Shown here: one piece after another, positions 60,198 to 64,000 of the stretch | Position numbering within the stretch: the stretch's first letter is position 1 | How the letters are laid out: the number at the start of each line of letters is the position of its first letter | Source: Prevotella sp. | GTDB taxonomy: Bacteria > Bacteroidota > Bacteroidia > Bacteroidales > Bacteroidaceae | Direction of reading: 5' to 3' | Length of the DNA: 64,000 nt | NCBI GenBank assembly: GCA_016286995.1 | Contig: JAEEVA010000010.1 | Span: 32,123 to 96,122, forward strand | Translations under genes and position numbers: made by a program | Notes under the pieces: model-generated | Told to the model about the DNA's origin: nothing | Seen by the model: only the letters and a program-made list of their open reading frames with translations | Database searches by the model: none

Positions 60198-60781
60198 TGA
60201 TATGCTTGAATTCTCAAATGCGTGCAGAAGTAAATTCTTCACTCTTCACTCTTCACTCTTCACTTTTTACTCTTCACTTTTCACTTTTCATTTTTACCTT
60301 ACTCCTCATGAGCAGTTGTGGCCAGCGGCAGCAACTCAAGTCGTTCAACAACGTACTGACGGGCGACGACAGCCTAAACATTGAACTCAGCCATTCCGAC
60401 ACACTCACCTACCACAGTGAAGCTCTCGGACTCGATATCACCTACCCCAGCTACCTGCGCCACCAGTATCTGGAGGACGACCAGATGGAAGTATTCCTCA
60501 ACGACGACCTCTCCCTCTCGTTCATGGAGCAGCAGCTGTTCAAAGGCGACGACATCTTCCGTACTCCAGGCCAGCAACTGATGGGTATGGGTGCCGAGCT
60601 ACTCGAGGCTGGCGACAACTACAGCATTCATACCGGTCAGGAGGGCGACTACGAATATTACGCCAAAGTCATCGACGACAGCACACGTCTCGTCACCGTC
60701 ATACTGCGTTATCTGCCCAATCGTGCCGATGCCGCAGCCGACCTCAAGCAATACGTCCATGACTACTGGATAACCCCATAA
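60197..60781 (+). CDS. lipoprotein whose signal peptide is encoded by heptamer repeats
   Basis: Residues 14-37 ([20 protein letters not shown]) are written by TTCACTC repeats and work as a hydrophobic stretch; LLLMSSC gives a lipobox. The 155-residue mature part (YPSYLRHQYLEDDQMEVFLN, RLVTVILRYLP) has no known domain. The start may instead be the internal ATG at 60309 (MSSCGQRQQ). The function is not known. Confidence 0.7.
   Translation: MICLNSQMRAEVNSSLFTLHSSLFTLHFSLFIFTLLLMSSCGQRQQLKSFNNVLTGDDSLNIELSHSDTLTYHSEALGLDITYPSYLRHQYLEDDQMEVFLNDDLSLSFMEQQLFKGDDIFRTPGQQLMGMGAELLEAGDNYSIHTGQEGDYEYYAKVIDDSTRLVTVILRYLPNRADAAADLKQYVHDYWITP
60236..60297 (+). repeat. TTCACTC/TTCACTT heptamer array inside a signal peptide
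   Basis: About eight heptamers in one run. Three heptamers make 21 bases, so the array codes for the heptapeptide SSLFTLH in repeats. The same heptamer is intergenic at 39061-39090 and 62888-62918. Confidence 0.8.
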
Positions 60782-60843
60782 GACCCATGTCTATCGTCCT
60801 GACATAAAAACCTGCACCATCAAGGTGAGCCGTCACGATTATC

Positions 60844-60876
60844 AAAGACTTGCAGCTATTTGGGCTGCAAGTCTTT
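60844..60876. terminator. hairpin after the lipoprotein gene
   Basis: A 13-base perfect stem AAAGACTTGCAGC / GCTGCAAGTCTTT with a seven-base loop. No long U-tract follows, so termination is probable but not certain. Confidence 0.6.
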
Positions 60877-60989
60877 GTATTCATTGACGACATCCTTGAT
60901 GCACGGGCAGTCTTAAAAATTTACAATTGATAATTGAGAATTGAGAATCGAAAATTAAGTGGGGGCCTTGCGGCCATAGCGCGCGCTGT

Positions 60990-61060
60990 GTCGAGGTATG
61001 TAGGTCGTGCGTGTCGAGCTACGTGGGTCGCGGCCGTCGAGCTACGTGCCTCGCCGCTGC
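60990..61060 (+). repeat. three 23-base GTCGAG(C/G)TA-G tandem repeats
   Basis: Units at 60990, 61013 and 61036, two with GTCGAGCTACGTG and one with GTCGAGGTATGTA. High GC in an AT-rich gap. Similar GTCGAGGCTGAGCCTCGAC motifs occur in mtaB. Confidence 0.6.
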
Positions 61061-61171
61061 CGAGCCTTATCATCCTCTGTCACAATGCAAAGGTACAACA
61101 TGTCCCATTCCCTAATGACGGCAGAGCACGGCATAACACGGAAGATAACGGCAATGACGGCAGAAACCGGG

Positions 61172-61417
61172 TTAGTAGTCATCGTATTCCCCTGGTGCAC
61201 CGAACTTGTCAATCAACATCCTGATCTGTCGTGGATTGTAGTTGTTGTCATCCTTGCTCGTGGAGAGCTGTACGAGGCGCTTGTGGAAACGGGCGTCACG
61301 CTTGATCCAACGGAGCAGCTTGTCCTGTGCGGAGCCAGGGTCACGCATCGTCGGAAACATCAGCCATGCAAATTCCGATTTGCCGTAAGTTCGTATCTCA
61401 AAGGTATTTTTCTTCAT
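61172..61417 (-). CDS. DUF4248 family small protein
   Basis: 81 residues: EIRTYGKSEFAWLMFP, DKLLRWIKRDARFHKRLVQL and NPRQIRMLIDKFGAPGEYDDY follow the DUF4248 pattern, a helix-turn-helix-like family common in Bacteroidales mobile or phage-like islands, often beside VapE, HU and amidase genes. Here VapE is the neighbour. DNA binding is inferred. Confidence 0.8.
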   Translation of the reverse strand: MKKNTFEIRTYGKSEFAWLMFPTMRDPGSAQDKLLRWIKRDARFHKRLVQLSTSKDDNNYNPRQIRMLIDKFGAPGEYDDY

Positions 61418-61500
61418 TGTCTACTCATTCGTGAAATCCGTATAATTCGTTATTAGTTTAATACACCTATACACTTATACACTGAAATTATAAAATTCTA

Positions 61501-61530
61501 CGCGTACCGCATATAGGCGCGCGGTACGCG
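61501..61530 (-). terminator. terminator after the VapE gene
   Basis: Perfect ten-base stem CGCGTACCGC / GCGGTACGCG with a ten-base loop, eight bases after the VapE stop, followed on the minus strand by TAGAATTTTATAATTTC. Confidence 0.75.
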
Positions 61531-61537
61531 AGGGGTT

Positions 61538-62902
61538 TCAGAAAAATGCTGTATCAGGTGTATGTGTATTGCCTGTGGCCAGCTCCCTGCGCAGGCGTTC
61601 TATCTCGTCGCTACTGCGGCGCACGACGATGTAGCCGCGGACGTTGCGGTAGGTCTTACGCTCGAAGCCGAGAGCGATGAAGGCGTGACCCATCTGCTCC
61701 TTCGTAATCTTAGCCGATATCTGACCGCTGACAATCTGCATAGCCAAGCCAACGGGCATAAACTCACCCTGCTCGCCGGCCGCAGGCTTGCGAAAGTTCC
61801 AAAACACCAGTTCACGCTCAGTACATGGGCTCTCGAACTTCTCGTTATGCCGCTGCAGGCGTTCTATCTCGCTACGGTCGAACCAGTAGCGGAAGCCCTG
61901 CTGGTACAGGGCGTAGGCCTGAGCATAGATGCCGTCGTAGTCGAAGGGCGTGGTCAGCGGCGACTCGATGCTGTCCACCTCGAACGGCAGCCACCGGCGC
62001 GTGCCCGTCGTGTCCGACAGGAACTGGATGTTGTTGCCCGTGCCGCAGAACGACGCTATGTGCGGACGGCACTCATGGTAGCGGGCATACGCGGCACGCT
62101 CGTTGATGGCCGGCATCGTCATCGCCGCCTTCAGCTTGTTCAGCTCCTTCTGCTGCATCGTGTCCAGCTCCTCCCAGCATACCAGGCCGTACTGCGACAG
62201 CACCAGCAGGTCGTCCTTCGACACCAGCCCCGAGTTCGTCTTCGTATAGAAGTAGTCGCGCAGCTGCGGCGGCAGCAGGTTGGCGAACCACGTCGTCTTG
62301 TACGAACCCTGCTCGCCGATGAGCACCAGCATGACGTTGTTCACCACACGCGGCTCCACCCACGACGCCACCATGGCCACCAGCCACTTTCTCAGGTACT
62401 CGTAAAACAGAATCTGCTCGTCGCCATCGCCACGGACGTTCACCGTCAGCGACAGTCCCATGATATTGTCGCCCTGCTCCGACGACCACGGCGGCAGATG
62501 CTCCAGGTAGTAGCGGAACGGGTTGTACACCGGCACATAGTCCGACTCGATGACGTTCTGCAGGTGCTGCTTGACGACGGGTTTCTCCTGGCTCATCTCC
62601 CGCCACAGCGTGTTCACGTCGCGGTCCGTCAGGTTCTGGTAGCCGTCCGTCACCCCACCCTCGCCGCCGAAGATGGTCAGCAGCCCCTGCTCGTTCTCAC
62701 CGATCAGCAGGCCCTGCGACAGCCAGTGTACCTCCGTCCTACCCCGCACCTCGTTGTAGCGCAGCAGCACCCGGCTGTCAAGCATCGCCCTGATGTCGTC
62801 CACCGAGGCATACGACTCCTGCCAAGGCTTCTTGTGTTCCTGCCTATTAGCAGTTAGCTTTTGGCTTTTAGCTTTTTTGCCTTTTGATTCTTCACTCTTC
62901 AT
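61538..62902 (-). CDS. VapE/VirE-like superfamily 3 helicase-type ATPase
   Basis: 454 residues: P-loop LIGEQGSYKTTW, Walker B GLVCWEELD, RPHIASFCGTGN and TTGTRRWLPFEV are diagnostic of virulence-associated E family ATPases, used for replication by islands and phages. The usual N-terminal primase (BT4734-like) domain is absent. Residues 1-25 (KSEESKGKKAKSQKLTANRQ) are encoded by TTCACTC and CTTTTGG-type repeats, so the true start may be further inside. It is GC-richer than the core genes. Confidence 0.87.
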   Translation of the reverse strand: MKSEESKGKKAKSQKLTANRQEHKKPWQESYASVDDIRAMLDSRVLLRYNEVRGRTEVHWLSQGLLIGENEQGLLTIFGGEGGVTDGYQNLTDRDVNTLWREMSQEKPVVKQHLQNVIESDYVPVYNPFRYYLEHLPPWSSEQGDNIMGLSLTVNVRGDGDEQILFYEYLRKWLVAMVASWVEPRVVNNVMLVLIGEQGSYKTTWFANLLPPQLRDYFYTKTNSGLVSKDDLLVLSQYGLVCWEELDTMQQKELNKLKAAMTMPAINERAAYARYHECRPHIASFCGTGNNIQFLSDTTGTRRWLPFEVDSIESPLTTPFDYDGIYAQAYALYQQGFRYWFDRSEIERLQRHNEKFESPCTERELVFWNFRKPAAGEQGEFMPVGLAMQIVSGQISAKITKEQMGHAFIALGFERKTYRNVRGYIVVRRSSDEIERLRRELATGNTHTPDTAFF

Positions 62903-62930
62903 TCTTCACTCTTCACTTAATGACATTACG
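62850..62930 (-). repeat. heptamer-like repeats in the VapE start and leader
   Basis: GCTTTTGGCTTTTAGC repeats at 62856-62885 and TCTTCACTC heptamers at 62888-62918 extend from the VapE N-terminal codons into its leader. Confidence 0.65.
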
Positions 62931-62934
62931 GCGG

Positions 62935-62942
62935 CAAAGGTA
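62935..62942 (-). promoter_or_regulatory. -7 element before the VapE gene
   Basis: TACCTTTG on the minus strand, 33 bases from the annotated ATG. Confidence 0.55.
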
Positions 62943-63029
62943 CGAAAAAGCAGAAACAATTACCCCCAATATGGTGGGTACATATTGAGGGTATATTGGT
63001 AGATAGAAATAGATATCAATCAGGCTATA

Positions 63030-63437
63030 TCATGCACAAATCTTTTGGAGTTCGGAAGCAATGTTAGCTATTTCATCCATAATCATTCGCTCTCTCTCCT
63101 TAGATGGTTTCTTAGTACCATTGATGTACTGAGCCATCAAACTTTGACTGATACCCAATCGACGCCCTATAGCAGCAGCATTTAGTTCCGGATGAGACAA
63201 AAATATTAAAGACACTCCTGTAGGCTCAGGATCATCATACTCGAAGCTTTCAAAAGAGACGTCTTCATCCAAGGCATACCAATGTATCCCCTCATCATCC
63301 ATCTCATAGTCCTCTCGCTGCTCAGGGGTAGCATTCATCAGTCGCTTGTAATAAAGCAGCGACTGCCACAATGTACGTCCGTCATCGGTTAGACCATAAA
63401 TACGGTTGTTGTCAAACCAAATTTCAGAAATTTTCAT
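63030..63437 (-). CDS. DUF2442 protein with helix-turn-helix
   Basis: 135 residues: N-terminal DUF2442 part (EIWFDNNRIYGLTDDGRTLWQSL) and C-terminal XRE-like HTH (AAIGRRLGISQSLMAQYINGTKKPS). DUF2442 and DUF4160 genes commonly pair as toxin-antitoxin-like modules; the HTH would be the DNA-binding, antitoxin side. Overlaps DUF4160 by 14 bases. Confidence 0.8.
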   Translation of the reverse strand: MKISEIWFDNNRIYGLTDDGRTLWQSLLYYKRLMNATPEQREDYEMDDEGIHWYALDEDVSFESFEYDDPEPTGVSLIFLSHPELNAAAIGRRLGISQSLMAQYINGTKKPSKERERMIMDEIANIASELQKICA

Positions 63438-63690
63438 CTTTCACACTCTTTCCAAAATAATCATTCCATTTCTCTATCGCTAGTTCCTTGTTCTCCTCAA
63501 GAACCATCTCTGCAGCTTTTATGTCCTTTGTCTTAATACCCTCATTTTGCACAAGCACAATACCTTCAGGCAAAATGTCAAACTTAGCCTTTCCGTCTGC
63601 ATTTTTTACATGTACGTGAATAGGCTCATGCTCACGAGAGTAGAAGTAGAACCTCATTCCAAACATTCTTAATATTTCTGGCATAATCAA
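63424..63690 (-). CDS. DUF4160 protein (toxin-like partner)
   Basis: 88 residues with MFGMRFYFYSREHEPIHVHV, the family signature; histidines HEPIHVHV are notable. First gene of the pair, expressed from the promoter at 63711-63741. Its biochemical activity is not known. Confidence 0.82.
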   Translation of the reverse strand: MIMPEILRMFGMRFYFYSREHEPIHVHVKNADGKAKFDILPEGIVLVQNEGIKTKDIKAAEMVLEENKELAIEKWNDYFGKSVKDENF

Positions 63691-63710
63691 TATCTTTTAG
63701 AATTACGTTG

Positions 63711-63741
63711 CAAAGATAGGTAATTTTTTCATTACCTCAAA
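63711..63741 (-). promoter_or_regulatory. promoter of the DUF4160/DUF2442 pair
   Basis: TTTG (63738-63741), 19-base spacer, TATCTTTG (63711-63718) on the minus strand, 21 bases before the DUF4160 ATG. Confidence 0.75.
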
Positions 63742-63762
63742 ACTTTTTAATAGGTATTTTGA

Positions 63763-64000
63763 TTAAGACAATACTTTTTTCAGTTTATCATGGAATAATA
63801 GCGTCTTTTGCTGACCAAGTGCTTGGTAATAATCACGGTACATATTCTTCCTGTTCCACAACCCCTCGAACACCTTCCACTTTTCCTTGATGCCCAGCCG
63901 CTCCGCCATCGCGTCGGCCAGGAGTGCCGCCTGCGTCCGCGAGAGCAGGGGCTGATAGTTCTCGTCCACGTAACCCGCCCGCTGCGCTTTCCGCCACAGC
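63763..64000 (-). CDS. C-terminal end of an unrecognised gene (5' end outside window)
   Basis: The frame is open from the window edge to a stop at 63763, so the apparent GTG start at 63969 is probably internal. The visible 78 residues contain RTQAALLADAMAERLGIKEKWKVFEGLW and KNMYRDYYQALGQQKTLLFH. The RTQAALLADAMAERLGI stretch has a helix-turn-helix look. I do not recognise the family. It reads toward the DUF4160 gene. Confidence 0.6.
   Translation of the reverse strand, partial: LWRKAQRAGYVDENYQPLLSRTQAALLADAMAERLGIKEKWKVFEGLWNRKNMYRDYYQALGQQKTLLFHDKLKKVLS

Larger units (their letters stand above)
60782..61171. other. intergenic region with nested inverted repeats
   Basis: No gene is seen. 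It contains an inner hairpin (60844-60876) and an outer inverted repeat (TGCACCATCAAGG near 60813, CCTTGATGCACG near 60893), a CAATTGA heptamer block (60920-60958), and three 23-base tandem repeats starting at 60990, 61013 and 61036. A CAAAGGTA (61088) is a possible leftward -7 box. Confidence 0.65.

Noticed and set aside
61562..62857. 431-residue frame on the plus strand opposite VapE
   Set aside because: It is the mirror of a strongly coding gene, very rich in His, Arg, Gln and Val, with no domain; a shadow of high-GC coding sequence.

Overview
The window looks like chromosome of a Bacteroidales bacterium, most likely Prevotella or a close relative. The evidence is the set of Bacteroidetes-type promoters (-7 element TAnnTTTG, sometimes with TTTG about 20 bases upstream), the Bacteroidales-type small proteins and DUF families (DUF6452, DUF6048, DUF4199, DUF4248), a eukaryote/archaeal-type ProRS, and intergenic heptanucleotide repeats. 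The species call is inference.

Positions 1 to about 13.6-14.1 kb are the right part of a Mu-like (transposable) prophage. A rightward head block holds the terminase C-terminus, a gp36-like protein, a DUF935 portal and a MuF head protein with a probable nuclease-toxin tail. It converges on a long leftward block that starts at a LexA/CI-like repressor near 12.5 kb. In order of transcription this block encodes two small regulatory or unknown proteins, a MuA-type transposase, a MuB-type ATPase, a RecA-like ATPase, several tiny cysteine-rich or zinc-ribbon proteins, Gam, a gpG-like morphogenesis protein, a tail-terminator-like protein and an HNH nuclease. The left end of the phage lies outside the window. 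The right end should lie in the roughly 900-base gene-free stretch after the repressor, which carries arrays of short direct repeats that could be transposase sites.

From 14.2 to 20 kb a leftward operon rseC-rnfB-rnfC-rnfD-rnfG-rnfE-rnfA encodes the Rnf ferredoxin:NAD+ oxidoreductase. Positions 20-60.8 kb are ordinary core genome: cytidine deaminase and malic enzyme; a cluster with an N-acetylglucosamine-kinase-like protein, an AlaX-like editing protein, a nuclease/phosphatase, a hybrid kinase and a glycosyltransferase; RNase G, HU and a tiny mS38-like protein; LepA, IspE, rubrerythrin, MtgA, an OmpA-like lipoprotein and ProRS; MtaB with a glycosyltransferase; the rpsF-rpsR-rplI operon; Tex, PanB, PheT and YebC; tRNA-Thr(UGU) beside the SRP RNA; and an overlapping operon that ends with ApbE and a Crp-family regulator. 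ApbE is the enzyme class that attaches FMN to RnfG and RnfD, so it connects functionally with the Rnf operon.

From 60.8 kb to the end a second accessory patch carries DUF4248, a VapE-type helicase, a DUF4160/DUF2442 toxin-antitoxin-like pair and the end of an unrecognised gene.

The strongest unexplained signal is short repetitive DNA. Small palindromes with conserved loops sit at gene junctions and in frame inside prophage genes. Heptanucleotide tandem repeats fill chromosomal gaps and in places have entered genes in frame: Tex, ApbE, the VapE N-terminus and a lipoprotein signal peptide. Other short repeats appear as in-frame insertions in MtaB, IspE and a glycosyltransferase.
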